Source of the DNA: CATOSP01 sp965216155
GTDB lineage: Bacteria > Chloroflexota > Dehalococcoidia > Lucifugimonadales > UBA3495
Length of the DNA: 64,000 nucleotides
Assembly (NCBI GenBank): GCA_965216155.1
Contig: CBDCFD010000007.1
Location: 124,001 to 188,000 of the forward strand
Direction of reading: 5' to 3'
The notes under the pieces: generated by a model
What the model was told of the DNA's origin: nothing
The model's database searches: none
What the model saw: the letters and a program-made list of their open reading frames with translations, nothing else
Part shown: positions 25,159 through 33,375 of the stretch, in pieces
Position numbering within the stretch: position 1 is the first letter of the stretch
How the letters are laid out: every line of letters begins with the position of its first letter
Position numbers and translations under genes: made by a program

Positions 25159-25797
25159 TTGAAAATCGATCCCAATACTTTCGAACGGTTCAACAGTGTG
25201 CTGACAGGCGTGGTCGTGCCCAGGCCCATTGCCTTCGTCTCCAGCATCTCGGCTAGCGGCGTGGCCAACCTGGCCCCCTATTCCTTCTTTAACGCCGTTT
25301 CATACGACCCGCCAACTATCGTGTTTTCCTCGTCAAGGAGTACTGGCCGCAAGAACAAAGACACCCTGGCCAACATCGAGGAAACAGGTGAGTTCGTCGT
25401 CAATATTGTCGTGGACGACATAGCCCACGCTATGAATGCCACGGCCGCCGAGTTCCCGGCCGACGTGGACGAGTTCCAGATCGCGGGCCTGACCGCGGTC
25501 CCTTCCGAGATCGTGCGGGCGCCCCGTGTAGCTGAGTCTCCCGTAAACATGGAATGCCGCCTGAACCAGGTCGTCAACCTGGGGAGGGAAGGCCACCAGC
25601 ACGGCCTCGTGATCGGGGAGATCGTTTTGATGCACATCCGGGACGACGTCATAGACGGCCACCGGATCAACCACCAGCGGCTCAAGCCCACCGGCAGGCT
25701 CGCAGGAAACATGTACTGCTACACTGCCGACACCTATGAGATGGTGCGGCCCGTTTACCAGCCGGATGCTGTCCAGGAGCCTGCCGGCGATGGTTAA
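25159..25797 (+). CDS. Flavin reductase-like FMN-binding protein
   Basis: 212 residues from TTG 25159, with AAGGGAGG 8 nt upstream. VVVPRPIAFVSSISASGVANLAPYSFFNAVSYDPPTIVFSSS is the FMN-binding split-barrel signature of the flavin reductase/DIM6-NTAB family, followed by NKDTLANIEETGEFVVNIV. Such proteins reduce FMN for two-component monooxygenases or act as flavoprotein oxidoreductases. The stop overlaps the start of the next CoA transferase by 8 bp, indicating coupling. The candidate flavin-dependent partner in this window, the LLM-type oxidoreductase at 44549, is not adjacent. Confidence 0.88.
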   Translation: MKIDPNTFERFNSVLTGVVVPRPIAFVSSISASGVANLAPYSFFNAVSYDPPTIVFSSSRSTGRKNKDTLANIEETGEFVVNIVVDDIAHAMNATAAEFPADVDEFQIAGLTAVPSEIVRAPRVAESPVNMECRLNQVVNLGREGHQHGLVIGEIVLMHIRDDVIDGHRINHQRLKPTGRLAGNMYCYTADTYEMVRPVYQPDAVQEPAGDG

Positions 25798-26962
25798 GGC
25801 TCCCCTGGAAAACGTCCGGATCGCGGACTTTACCTGGCAGATTGCAGGCCCGACTTGCACCCGCTACCTGGGGTTGATGGGCGCGGAGGTCATCCGCGTG
25901 GAGAGCAGCCGGCGTCCCGACCCCTACCGCGCTCGGACTATCAGCCATCTGATCAACCAGAACAAAAAGAGCATTACACTCAACCTCTCCCACCCGGAGG
26001 CGGTCGGGCTGGCCAAACGCCTGGCCTCCTTGAGTGATGTGGTTATCGAGAACTTCGCTCCGGGCGTGATCGAACGGCTGGGGTTGGGGTTCGAGGAGCT
26101 GTCACGGGATAACCCCGGCATCATCATGGTCTCGTCGGCGGGTCTGGGCCACACCGGACCCGACTTCAACCAGGTCGCCTACGGGACCTTGGTGCAGTGT
26201 TTCACCGGCTGGAGCGCCCTGCAGGGCTACCCCGGCCGGGGGCCTGAAATCGGCGGCATCTGGACCGACCCCATGGTGGGGATGTTGGAGGTTTTCCTGG
26301 TCAACGCCGCGCTGCACCGCCGTTGGGAGCACGGAGACGGCCAGTACATCGACCTCTCCATGGCCGAGGCCACCACCATGCTGCTCCCGGAAACGGTCCT
26401 GGAATACGGGATGACCGGCCGGGTACAGGAGCCGAAGGGGAACACACACGGCAGTGCGGCCCCTCACGGCAACTATCCCTGCCTTGGTGACGACCAGTGG
26501 ATTGGCATCGCGGTAGAAAGCGACGGCCAGTGGCGCGCCTTATGCACGACCCTGGGCCGGACCGGGTGGCTGGATGACCCCAGGTTCAAGACTGCCCTGG
26601 GCCGTTGGCAGAATAAGGGGGTTCTGGATGAGCTTCTTGGCGCCGTCACGTCCGGGTACGACGCGACCGAACTGGCTGAAGCCCTGCAGGGAGGCGGCAC
26701 ACCCGCCGCTCCCTCCCTGTCGGTTGCCCAGCTATGGAAGAACCCTCACCTGCGGGAAAGGGGGTTCTTTCATGACTTCCGGGAACATGATGGCGCCAGC
26801 TACGAGCTTCCCGGAGCGCCCTGGCGGTTCGATGGAGAGCTAGAGGGAGAAATGACGGCCCAACCCCTGAGGGGCGAGCACAACAGCTACGTGTTTGGGG
26901 AGTTGATGGGGTTGACCGAGCCTGAGATAGAAGAGCTGGTCGAGGAGCAGGTTATCTATTGA
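25790..26962 (+). CDS. CaiB/BaiF family III CoA transferase (2)
   Basis: 390 residues from ATG 25790, with CAGGAG upstream and 8-bp overlap with the flavin reductase; a longer in-frame start at 25736 lies inside that gene and is rejected. Landmarks are VRIADFTWQIAGPTCTRYLGLMGAEVIRVES, NQNKKSITLNLSHPEA, VVIENFAPGVIERLGLG and QYIDLSMAEATTML (catalytic Asp block). Its N terminus is that of the long-chain type found in formyl-CoA or succinyl-CoA:acid transferases. Together with the enzyme encoded two genes upstream it may give two CoA-transfer steps of one pathway, or a heteromeric enzyme. Confidence 0.9.
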   Translation: MVKAPLENVRIADFTWQIAGPTCTRYLGLMGAEVIRVESSRRPDPYRARTISHLINQNKKSITLNLSHPEAVGLAKRLASLSDVVIENFAPGVIERLGLGFEELSRDNPGIIMVSSAGLGHTGPDFNQVAYGTLVQCFTGWSALQGYPGRGPEIGGIWTDPMVGMLEVFLVNAALHRRWEHGDGQYIDLSMAEATTMLLPETVLEYGMTGRVQEPKGNTHGSAAPHGNYPCLGDDQWIGIAVESDGQWRALCTTLGRTGWLDDPRFKTALGRWQNKGVLDELLGAVTSGYDATELAEALQGGGTPAAPSLSVAQLWKNPHLRERGFFHDFREHDGASYELPGAPWRFDGELEGEMTAQPLRGEHNSYVFGELMGLTEPEIEELVEEQVIY

Positions 26963-26977
26963 CCCAGGGCAGGGAGG

Positions 26978-27436
26978 CTACCCTCGTTCCTCGTCGGCGG
27001 GCATGTCGTCAGTCAGAAAGTCCTGGCCAAAGGGACCCCGGTAGGAGTTTAGAGCCCCTTCCAGCTTGTCCTGAAAAGTCTCGGCGTCTCGCGCCTGCAG
27101 CATCACCGCCCGCCCGTTTACGAGCCGCACTCTGAGACGGTCTCCAATCGGTAGGCTGAGCAAGTCCACGTGAGAGACATTGGTGAACGGAATGGTCCGG
27201 ATGCGGGGGCGCCCGTAAACGATCACCAGGGCGTCGGGGTAAATCCAGTATTGCCGTGGGTTGGTCAACCAGGTGAATGACGCCACCGCTAGTCCCACTA
27301 TTATCAGCAGGAATTCGCCGGTCTGGTAAAAATTGTAGAGTCCCAGAGCAACAACAGCGACGGAGAGAATCAACGTCACGTTTATCGAGCCGCGGTGTTG
27401 GTCCCAGTGTATCGGCTGGTTTGGAGGCTGTTCCAC
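26978..27436 (-). CDS. Small membrane protein with PH-like (bPH_2/DUF304-type) domain
   Basis: 152 residues. Two hydrophobic segments at about residues 18-55 (VTLILSVAVVALGLYNF and EFLLIIVGLAVASFTWLT) are followed by a soluble domain with the bacterial PH-like pattern: YWIYPDALVIVYGRPRIRTIPFTNVSHVDLL and RLRVRLVNGRAVMLQARDAETFQDKLEGAL. Such proteins are predicted envelope components of unknown role. It is convergent with the CoA transferase operon and stands alone. Family assignment is by overall pattern. Confidence 0.65.
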   Translation of the reverse strand: MEQPPNQPIHWDQHRGSINVTLILSVAVVALGLYNFYQTGEFLLIIVGLAVASFTWLTNPRQYWIYPDALVIVYGRPRIRTIPFTNVSHVDLLSLPIGDRLRVRLVNGRAVMLQARDAETFQDKLEGALNSYRGPFGQDFLTDDMPADEERG

Positions 27437-27796
27437 CAGCCAATTCTACCATACCCGGCAATGCCAATGACAGGCTGAGGATTTGACGCCACAGGGCCTT
27501 TTACTGATACGTGAGTCCACCCAGGGCAACCCAGGGCCTTTTAGTTCTTGGCGAATTTGCCTGAACTGTGATTCATGTGATTCTAAAAGTTGCCATGATT
27601 TTCAGGGCCGGCAAAATCAGCGGAATCTCCCGATCACAAAAATCAGCGGTTCAGACGACAACTAAAAGACCCTGATGGCAACCCCCTCCGGTTGAGGCAT
27701 TTACCACATAGGAAGTACAATTGCCTAAACTTTTTCCCGGCGGTCCGCCGCCGCCCCGGAATGCCGGCAACTGCGATTTATCCCCGGAGGGGTGTG
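27437..27796. other. Intergenic region before methylmalonyl-CoA mutase gene
   Basis: About 360 bp without a convincing gene. CAGGGCCTTTTA occurs twice (27491 and 27532), a short direct repeat. No clear riboswitch or terminator was recognised. GGAGGGG at 27785-27791 is the ribosome-binding site of the mutase gene. Confidence 0.5.
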
Positions 27797-29458
27797 ATGC
27801 CCAGCGATAGCAAGGACCAATGGCAGAGAGAGACCCTGGGCCCGGTGGTGCAACGCTTCCCGGAGCGGCAGGAAGAGTTCGTCACCGACAGCGGTATCAC
27901 CATAGACCCCCTCTACGACGCCGAAGGCCTTGCCAGCCAGGAGCACGACGCGCGTCGGAACCTGGGCTTCCCAGGCGAATACCCCTACACCCGGGGCGTT
28001 CAACCCAACACTTACCGCGGCCGGGTGTGGACCATGCGGCAATATTCAGGGTATGCAACCGCCGCCGAGACCAACCGCCGGTACAAATACTTGCTGGACC
28101 ATGGCCAGACCGGGCTCTCCGTTGCATTTGACCTGCCCACCCAGATCGGTTACGACTCCGACCATCCCCTGGCCAGGGGGGAGACGGGCAAGGTGGGGGT
28201 GCCCATTTGCAGCCTCCAGGACATGGAGACCCTGTTCGACGGTATCCCGCTGGACAAGGTCAGCACGTCGATGACGATCAACGCCACAGCCTCCATCCTC
28301 CTCTGTCTCTACATCGCGGCGGCCAAGAAACAGGGAGTGGAGCCGGACCAGCTAAACGGCACCATCCAAAACGACATTCTCAAGGAGTACATCGCCAGGG
28401 GTACCTACGCCTACCCGCCGCGTCCTTCCATGCGCCTGGTCGTGGACGTGTTCAAGTACTGCGCCGAAAACGTGCCGCGCTGGAACACCATCAGTGTCAG
28501 CGGCTACCACATGAGGGAAGCGGGAGCTACGGCGGTGCAGGAGTTGGCCTTCACATTTGCCAACGGCATAGCCTATGTGCAGGCGGCAATCGACGCCGGT
28601 CTGGAAGTCGACCAGTTTGCTCCCAGGCTGTCCTTCTTCTTCGTAGCCCAGAACAATCTGTTCGAAGAGGTGGCCAAATTCCGCGCCGCCCGCCGCATGT
28701 GGGCCAAAATAATGAAGGAGCGTTTCGGCGCGAAAGACCCGCGTTCGATGATGCTCCGATTCCACACCCAGACCGCGGGGGTGAGCCTCACCGCTCAGCA
28801 GCCAGACAATAATGTCATCCGTTGCACGATCCAGGCCCTCGCCGCGGTGTTGGGCGGGTCTCAGTCGCTGCACGTAAATTCCAAGGATGAAGCCCTCGCC
28901 CTTCCCACCGAAGAGTCGGCGCAGCTATCCCTCCGGACGCAGCAGATATTGGCCTACGAGAGCGGAGCGGCCGACGTGGTTGACCCCCTGGGAGGCTCCT
29001 ATTACGTGGAGAGCCTCACCAACCAGTTGGAAGGGGCTGCCTTCGACTATATAGACCGCATCGACCGGCTTGGCGGCACCGTGGCCGCCATCGAACAGGG
29101 CTTCCAGGTACAGGAGATCGGCAACTCGGCATACCAGCATCGGGTTGAAGTGGAAACGGGGTCCAGGACCATCGTGGGCGTGAACCGGTACGTCTCCGAA
29201 ACCCCGCCCATCGAAGGGCTTCTGCGAGTGGACGCCGAGGCGGAACGCCAGCAGATCGAGAGCCTGGAGAAGCTGCGCCAGGAGCGGGACGGCTCGAAAG
29301 TGGAGGCAGCCTTATCCCGGCTGGCCGAGACCGCCCGCGGCTCGGACAACACCGTGCCCGCGATCCTAGAATGTGTGGAGTCCTACGCCACCCTGGGAGA
29401 GATCTGCCAGGTCTTTAGAGACATATTCGGGGAACAAAAAGAGATGGCCGCGTTTTAG
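27797..29458 (+). CDS. Methylmalonyl-CoA mutase, large (catalytic) subunit
   Basis: 553 residues from ATG 27797, chosen for the GGAGGGG 5 nt upstream; the open frame extends further but lacks family sequence there. It contains only the TIM-barrel catalytic part: YTRGVQPNTYRGRVWTMRQYSGYATAAETNRRYKYLL, GLSVAFDLPTQIGYDSDHP, STSMTINATASILL, TIQNDILKEYIARGTYAYPP, NTISVSGYHMREAGATAVQE and RFHTQTAGVSLTAQQ. The B12-binding domain is absent and is supplied by the separate subunit at 32825. This split form is typical of archaea and of some bacteria. It converts methylmalonyl-CoA to succinyl-CoA in propionate or odd-chain metabolism. A related acyl-CoA mutase specificity cannot be fully excluded. Confidence 0.93.
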   Translation: MPSDSKDQWQRETLGPVVQRFPERQEEFVTDSGITIDPLYDAEGLASQEHDARRNLGFPGEYPYTRGVQPNTYRGRVWTMRQYSGYATAAETNRRYKYLLDHGQTGLSVAFDLPTQIGYDSDHPLARGETGKVGVPICSLQDMETLFDGIPLDKVSTSMTINATASILLCLYIAAAKKQGVEPDQLNGTIQNDILKEYIARGTYAYPPRPSMRLVVDVFKYCAENVPRWNTISVSGYHMREAGATAVQELAFTFANGIAYVQAAIDAGLEVDQFAPRLSFFFVAQNNLFEEVAKFRAARRMWAKIMKERFGAKDPRSMMLRFHTQTAGVSLTAQQPDNNVIRCTIQALAAVLGGSQSLHVNSKDEALALPTEESAQLSLRTQQILAYESGAADVVDPLGGSYYVESLTNQLEGAAFDYIDRIDRLGGTVAAIEQGFQVQEIGNSAYQHRVEVETGSRTIVGVNRYVSETPPIEGLLRVDAEAERQQIESLEKLRQERDGSKVEAALSRLAETARGSDNTVPAILECVESYATLGEICQVFRDIFGEQKEMAAF

Positions 29459-29524
29459 GCAGGGTGTTTTAACGAGGCGACCATGACCAGGGCGCAAGTG
29501 TAGTTTGCAAAGAGGCGTAAGAGA

Positions 29525-29737
29525 ATGGTCACAGACGCAGAGAGAATATCAGAGAGGGTAGCAAGAGTTGAAGGGATCCTCGAAGAGGTGAGGAGTCGGC
29601 TCGACGACCTTCAGACCCGTATTGGTAATCTCGAGGGCCGCGTCCAAACCCAGCTTTATTGGATTATCGGAGTAATGCTGGCCGTGCTCATACCTATGTG
29701 GGTAACCATCATCCTGGCGATTTTGTTCAAAGATTGA
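29525..29737 (+). CDS. Small coiled-coil membrane protein
   Basis: 70 residues. The N-terminal half is a heptad-like coiled coil (RVARVEGILEEVRSRLDDLQTRIGNLEGRV). The C-terminal half is one transmembrane helix (YWIIGVMLAVLIPMWVTIILAIL). AGAGGCG lies upstream of the ATG. Such small coiled-coil plus TM proteins are common and of unknown function. It lies between the mutase gene and a small two-gene cassette. Confidence 0.7.
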   Translation: MVTDAERISERVARVEGILEEVRSRLDDLQTRIGNLEGRVQTQLYWIIGVMLAVLIPMWVTIILAILFKD

Positions 29738-29753
29738 TAAGGAAGAACGCAGT

Positions 29754-30140
29754 ATGCCATCCCCAAAAATCGTTGAATACTTTGAGTCTTTCTACAAGGG
29801 TATAGACGACGTGGAACTGACGCTGGATGAAATCCAGCACGCCCTGCGTCGCGCGGCGGTCAATAAGAAGGCCCTGCAAAAGTACCTGGAGTTGGTGAAG
29901 GAAATCCCGGAAGTCCTCGAAGTCCGTTACGACCAGGACTACGACATCGTGACCGCCATATTCTCGGAAGCCGAACCCCACAGTGGCAAGGCGTGGCACA
30001 GATTGTTACGAGTGGAACTGGACGCTTCAGGTCACGTGAACCCGGTCACGCTCGATTTCCGTTTGGTCAATTGTCACGGTCGTGCCTTGGACGGGGGCTT
30101 CTACAACCGCATAGGCGGTGAACCGGTCTGGACGCGATAG
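29754..30140 (+). CDS. Unknown small protein, paired with HEPN-like gene
   Basis: 128 residues; AAGGAAG lies upstream. A helical first half (VELTLDEIQHALRRAAVNKKALQKYLELVKEIPEVLEV) is followed by a beta-rich second half (YDIVTAIFSEAEPHSGKAWHRLLRVELDASGHVNPVTLDFRLV). No family is recognised. It is followed after 3 bp by a HEPN-like gene. The two-gene arrangement with short spacing looks like a toxin-antitoxin or small defence cassette (inference), with this protein in the partner role. Confidence 0.6.
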   Translation: MPSPKIVEYFESFYKGIDDVELTLDEIQHALRRAAVNKKALQKYLELVKEIPEVLEVRYDQDYDIVTAIFSEAEPHSGKAWHRLLRVELDASGHVNPVTLDFRLVNCHGRALDGGFYNRIGGEPVWTR

Positions 30141-30143
30141 CGG

Positions 30144-30500
30144 ATGCAAGATCCGCAGGACCATTTATCGGCGGCCATCCGAAACGAAGAGTTTGTGATG
30201 GACATTAGCGCCTTGCCGGTGCGATATGCCGAATGGGAAGTGACGGCGTTGTTCTATTCCGCGCTGCATTACGTCAACGCTTACCTGGAAACGCAAGGGC
30301 ACTTTCCAAGAAATCACTTCCAAAGGGACAACTTGGTCAACAGATTGACCAACGTCGGGGTGGAATACCGATACTTGTTTCAGCAGAGCATAAATGCCCA
30401 CTATGAATCGGGCCGATTCACGCCCCAACAGGTTGACCAAATCAGGACCGGCGCCTTCCTCCGGGTAAAGGAACAAATGCTATCCTTGCTTGGAATCTAG
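30144..30500 (+). CDS. HEPN-like domain protein
   Basis: 118 residues, almost entirely helical. AEWEVTALFYSALHYVNAYLETQGHFPRNHFQRDNLVNRL resembles the HEPN pattern in which an Arg/His-containing motif (R....H type) forms the RNase site. It follows the unknown gene at 29754 by 3 bp. HEPN proteins are often RNase toxins, commonly with a nucleotidyltransferase antitoxin; the partner here is not an obvious one. Assignment is from helical pattern and context, not from a full motif match. Confidence 0.5.
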   Translation: MQDPQDHLSAAIRNEEFVMDISALPVRYAEWEVTALFYSALHYVNAYLETQGHFPRNHFQRDNLVNRLTNVGVEYRYLFQQSINAHYESGRFTPQQVDQIRTGAFLRVKEQMLSLLGI

Positions 30501-30554
30501 CGCCGGCCCTGTCAGACAAAACATAGCCTGCTGCCAAAGATTAGGAGAAAAATC

Positions 30555-31712
30555 ATGCCAGACCTGATACTTACCGAAGAAGAGCAACTGCTGAGAAATA
30601 CGGTCCGCGAGTTCGCCGATCGTGAACTGGTCCCCCGCGCCCGCGAGGTGGACGAGAGGGGGGAGTTCTCCTGGGAGAACTGGCGCGGCATGGCCAACAT
30701 CGGTCTTATGGGTCTGGGCATCGACGCCAAGTACGGCGGCAGCGGCCTAGATGGGTACCGCAAGGTGGCCATCGCCGCCGAAGAAATCGCCCGGGGCGAT
30801 GCGGCGGCAAGCGTTAGTATGCTGGCACACCTGTCCCTTGGGACCACCACCATCTACAAGTTTGGCAACGAGGAGCAGAAGATGCGGTTGGTCCCGTCCC
30901 TCGCCTCTGGCGAGGGCGTTGCGGCGTGGGCTTTGACCGAACCCGGCAGCGGTTCCGACGCCGCCGCAATGCGTACCACCGCGACAGAACGCGACGGCAC
31001 CTTCTTCCTCAATGGCAGCAAGACCTTCATAACCAACGCATCGGTGGCCGAGTCCATCGTGGTGTTTGCCTCGGAAGACCGCTCTCAGGGCTATAAGGGG
31101 ATCAGCGCGTTCGTGGTTGGCCGGGACTCCCCTGGTCTCAAGATCAACCCGCTGCATGGCAAGATGGGTATGCGGGGATCGACCACCGACGAGGTGGTGT
31201 TCGAAGACACTCCCGTACGTGTCGATAACGTGCTGGGAGAGCGGAAACGCGGGTTCAACCACGCCATGGAGATACTCGACTCCAGCCGTATCATCATCGC
31301 GGCCCAGTGCGTGGGCATCGGCCAGTCGGCGCTGGAAGCCTCAGTCCGCTACGCGCAGCAGCGGGAGACTTTCGGCAGGCCAATTGCCCAGCACCAGGCC
31401 ATCCAGTTCATGCTGGCGGACATGGCTTCCCAGGTCTACGCGGCCAGGGTGGCGACTATGAACGCCGCCACCTTGATGGACCAGGGACTGCCCTTCGTGA
31501 CCGAGGCTTCGATGGCCAAGCTAATAGCCTCGGAGATGTGCGTCGAGGTGGCCAACAAGGCGATACAGGTGCATGGCGGCATCGGCTACTTCCAGGAAGC
31601 TGGGATAGAGCGAATCTTCCGCGACGCCCGTGTAACCACCATCTACGAGGGAACGTCGGAGATACAACGGCTGGTCATTGCCCGGCAAATACTGGCCCAA
31701 TATCCGGTGTGA
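30555..31712 (+). CDS. Acyl-CoA dehydrogenase
   Basis: 385 residues; TTAGGAG lies upstream of the ATG. A full-length acyl-CoA dehydrogenase: N-terminal helical domain (LTEEEQLLRNTVREFADREL), middle beta domain with AWALTEPGSGSDAAAMRTTA, FLNGSKTFITNA and MGMRGSTTDEVVFEDTPV, and C-terminal helical domain with RYAQQRETFGRPIAQHQAIQFMLADM. The end RVTTIYEGTSEIQRLVIAR contains the catalytic Glu position of short-chain/butyryl-type enzymes. It is FAD-dependent and passes electrons to ETF. The setting between methylmalonyl-CoA pathway genes suggests branched-chain or short-chain acyl-CoA oxidation feeding propionyl-CoA. Confidence 0.95.
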   Translation: MPDLILTEEEQLLRNTVREFADRELVPRAREVDERGEFSWENWRGMANIGLMGLGIDAKYGGSGLDGYRKVAIAAEEIARGDAAASVSMLAHLSLGTTTIYKFGNEEQKMRLVPSLASGEGVAAWALTEPGSGSDAAAMRTTATERDGTFFLNGSKTFITNASVAESIVVFASEDRSQGYKGISAFVVGRDSPGLKINPLHGKMGMRGSTTDEVVFEDTPVRVDNVLGERKRGFNHAMEILDSSRIIIAAQCVGIGQSALEASVRYAQQRETFGRPIAQHQAIQFMLADMASQVYAARVATMNAATLMDQGLPFVTEASMAKLIASEMCVEVANKAIQVHGGIGYFQEAGIERIFRDARVTTIYEGTSEIQRLVIARQILAQYPV

Positions 31713-31720
31713 GGTAAGAA

Positions 31721-31959
31721 ATGCCCAAATTGGAGTACGCCGATACCGCCACCGAAACGGCGATGGCTTTCGTCAAGCAGCATTACTTCCTGACGGGCGC
31801 CCCGTGAGCGCCCGTCAGGAAGACGGGACGTGGCTAGTCGAGATAGACATTGGGATCACCAAGACCAGGTTGGGCCACGTGAAGCTGGACTCGGAAACGG
31901 GCGATGTCGTCGAGTACCGCTTCCCGTTGCCGGAGGAAGGTTATGACCGCAAGAGGTGA
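31721..31959 (+). pseudogene. Small unknown protein frameshifted at a perfect palindrome
   Basis: From ATG 31721 (GAGGT upstream) the frame encodes PKLEYADTATETAMAFVKQHYFLTGAP and stops at TGA 31805. In the next frame a natural continuation follows: GRPVSARQEDGTWLVEIDIGITKTRLGHVKLDSETGDVVEYRFPLPEE. Inserting one C (GGGCCGCCCC instead of GGGCGCCCC) joins them as LTGRPVSARQEDGTW. The frameshift lies in the arm of a perfect 15-bp inverted repeat (31786-31822). The product would be about 75-80 residues. It directly precedes, and overlaps, a PaREP1/HEPN-type gene, so the pair looks like a small toxin-antitoxin-like cassette. Confidence 0.75.
31786..31822. repeat. Perfect 15-bp inverted repeat, 7-nt loop
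   Basis: CTTCCTGACGGGCGC (31786-31800), loop CCCGTGA, then GCGCCCGTCAGGAAG (31808-31822). It lies inside a coding region exactly where the reading frame breaks and is not followed by a T run, so it is not a normal terminator. Confidence 0.9.
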
Positions 31960-32344
31960 GGGATTCCTGGACGAAAAGTTGGACGTTTACAGGTCGCAAG
32001 CCACCTATTACCTGGATAACGCTCAAGAATTTCTCGCCAGGCAGGAATTCACTAAGGCCAGCGAATTTCTGTGGGGCGCGGTGGCCCAGGCCGTCAAAGC
32101 GGTGGCCGCCTCGAATGGCGTCCACTTGGCCAGCCACGGCCAGCTATGGGAATACGCCAGGGTTATTTCCAAGGAGCGGGACGACCCCGCGATAATTCAG
32201 GACTTCCGGCAGGCCAACACCTTTCACATGAATTTCTACGAAGCCGGCCTGCCGCCCGAAGAAGTGATTGACTCGATGGAAACGTTCCGGGCCACCGTCG
32301 GAAAGTTGCTGAATCTTTTGCCAGAGGAGGCCAGCCGGGAGTGA
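31943..32344 (+). CDS. PaREP1/HEPN-like small helical protein
   Basis: 133 residues from ATG 31943, with GGAGGAAGG just upstream; the ORF extends 5' only by non-homologous sequence. Helical pattern: YRSQATYYLDNAQEFLARQEFTKASEFLWGAVAQAVKAVAASNG, then HGQLWEYARVISKE and NTFHMNFYEAGLPPEEVIDSMETF. This matches the PaREP1/HEPN-type architecture (repeated helix with WGAVAQAVKA) seen again in the partial gene at the window end (63601). It overlaps the epimerase gene downstream by 4 bp and the frameshifted small gene upstream. Possibly a toxin or nucleic-acid-related helical protein; not proven. Confidence 0.65.
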   Translation: MTARGEGFLDEKLDVYRSQATYYLDNAQEFLARQEFTKASEFLWGAVAQAVKAVAASNGVHLASHGQLWEYARVISKERDDPAIIQDFRQANTFHMNFYEAGLPPEEVIDSMETFRATVGKLLNLLPEEASRE

Positions 32345-32760
32345 GCGAGACTTGTACAGTCAACTACATCGACCACGTGGGCGTGGCGGTAAACGATATC
32401 GACGCGGCCCTGGCGTTCTTCGGTGAAGTATTCGGGACTCCCGCCGCCATCGTGGAGGAGCTTGCCGACCAGGAGGTGCGGGCCACTCTGATACAGGTGG
32501 GAGAGACCCGGTTGGAGCTTCTCGAACCACTGTCGCCGGAGTCCGCCGTGGGACGCTTCATCGAACGCCGGGGCGAAGGGCTGCATCACCTGGCCCTCAA
32601 CGTGACCGGCATCGAGGGGAAGCTGGCGATACTCGCCGCCAGAGGCATCCAACTGGTGGACGAGAAGCCGCGAGAGGGACTATCGGGGAACATCGCGTTT
32701 ATACACCCAAGGTCAGTGTTCGGCGTGCTCACCGAGTTAGTGGAAAGCGCCGGTCCATAG
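32341..32760 (+). CDS. mce: Methylmalonyl-CoA epimerase
   Basis: 139 residues from GTG 32341 (GTGA overlap with the preceding stop). A vicinal-oxygen-chelate fold protein: YIDHVGVAVNDIDAALAFFGEVFG, LIQVGETRLELLEPLSPESAVGRFIERRGEGLHHLALNV and NIAFIHPRSVFGVLTELVE. The metal-binding His (DHVG, HHLA) and Glu (LELLE, TELVE) positions of the family are present. It interconverts (S)- and (R)-methylmalonyl-CoA and so links carboxylation of propionyl-CoA to the mutase encoded at 27797/32825. Position just before the mutase B12 subunit supports the assignment. Confidence 0.92.
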   Translation: MSETCTVNYIDHVGVAVNDIDAALAFFGEVFGTPAAIVEELADQEVRATLIQVGETRLELLEPLSPESAVGRFIERRGEGLHHLALNVTGIEGKLAILAARGIQLVDEKPREGLSGNIAFIHPRSVFGVLTELVESAGP

Positions 32761-32824
32761 ACCGTGGACCGGCGCAGGGGCCTAAAAACAGACGAAGCGA
32801 CATAGAAAGGCAGGGACTAAAGGT

Positions 32825-33241
32825 ATGACTCAAGGCCAAAACCCCGTCCGGGTGCTGGTGGCCAAACCGGGCTTGGACGGCCACGACCGCGGGGCCAAGG
32901 TAATCGCCCGTGCGCTCCGTGATGCGGGAATGGAAGTCATTTACACCGGGATTCGCCAGACCCCCCAGATGATCATTCAGGCGGCGATCCAGGAAGACGT
33001 AGACGTGCTGGGGATCAGCATTCTTTCTGGCGCCCACCTGGAGATTCTCCCAGGGATAATGGACCTGATGCGGGAGAGCGGCCTCGACGACGTCATGGTC
33101 ATTCTTGGAGGAATCGTGCCGGAGGCAGACCGCCAAACCCTGGCCGGCATGGGCGTGTCCGCCGTGTTTGGTCCGGGCACGTCAACCGGCGAGATCGTAG
33201 AGTTTATCCATTCCAACCTGCCGGAGCGCCGGTTAATCTAG
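32825..33241 (+). CDS. Methylmalonyl-CoA mutase, B12-binding small subunit
   Basis: 138 residues. The complete cobalamin-binding domain: VRVLVAKPGLDGHDRGAKVIARALRD contains the DxHxxG motif whose His coordinates cobalt. GMEVIYTGIRQTPQMIIQAA, DVDVLGISILSGAHLEILP and VILGGIVPEAD (the SxL and GG motifs) follow. It is the partner of the large subunit at 27797, from which it is separated by about 3.4 kb of smaller genes. Split mutases of this type are known in archaea and some bacteria. Confidence 0.94.
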   Translation: MTQGQNPVRVLVAKPGLDGHDRGAKVIARALRDAGMEVIYTGIRQTPQMIIQAAIQEDVDVLGISILSGAHLEILPGIMDLMRESGLDDVMVILGGIVPEADRQTLAGMGVSAVFGPGTSTGEIVEFIHSNLPERRLI

Positions 33242-33309
33242 CTCCCGGCAGCCGGCGAAAGTCATCCCTCGCAGCATGGCAAACATAACGATTCTCGAAG
33301 TTACAGCTA

Positions 33310-33340
33310 TTGACATCGCTAGACTGGCCTCGTTTATAAT
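33310..33340 (+). promoter_or_regulatory. Promoter of yceD-rpmF-fabD-nusB-acpP cluster
   Basis: Consensus TTGACA at 33310-33315 and consensus TATAAT at 33335-33340, 19 bp apart (slightly long), in an A/T-rich patch 36 bp before the yceD start. Confidence 0.65.
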
Positions 33341-33375
33341 TACTGTCGATTATTAGCGGGTTGTAAAATCAAAAG

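Noticed and set aside
25736..25789. Longer start for the second CoA transferase
   Set aside because: The extra residues lie inside the flavin reductase gene and have no family similarity; ATG 25790 has a ribosome-binding site.
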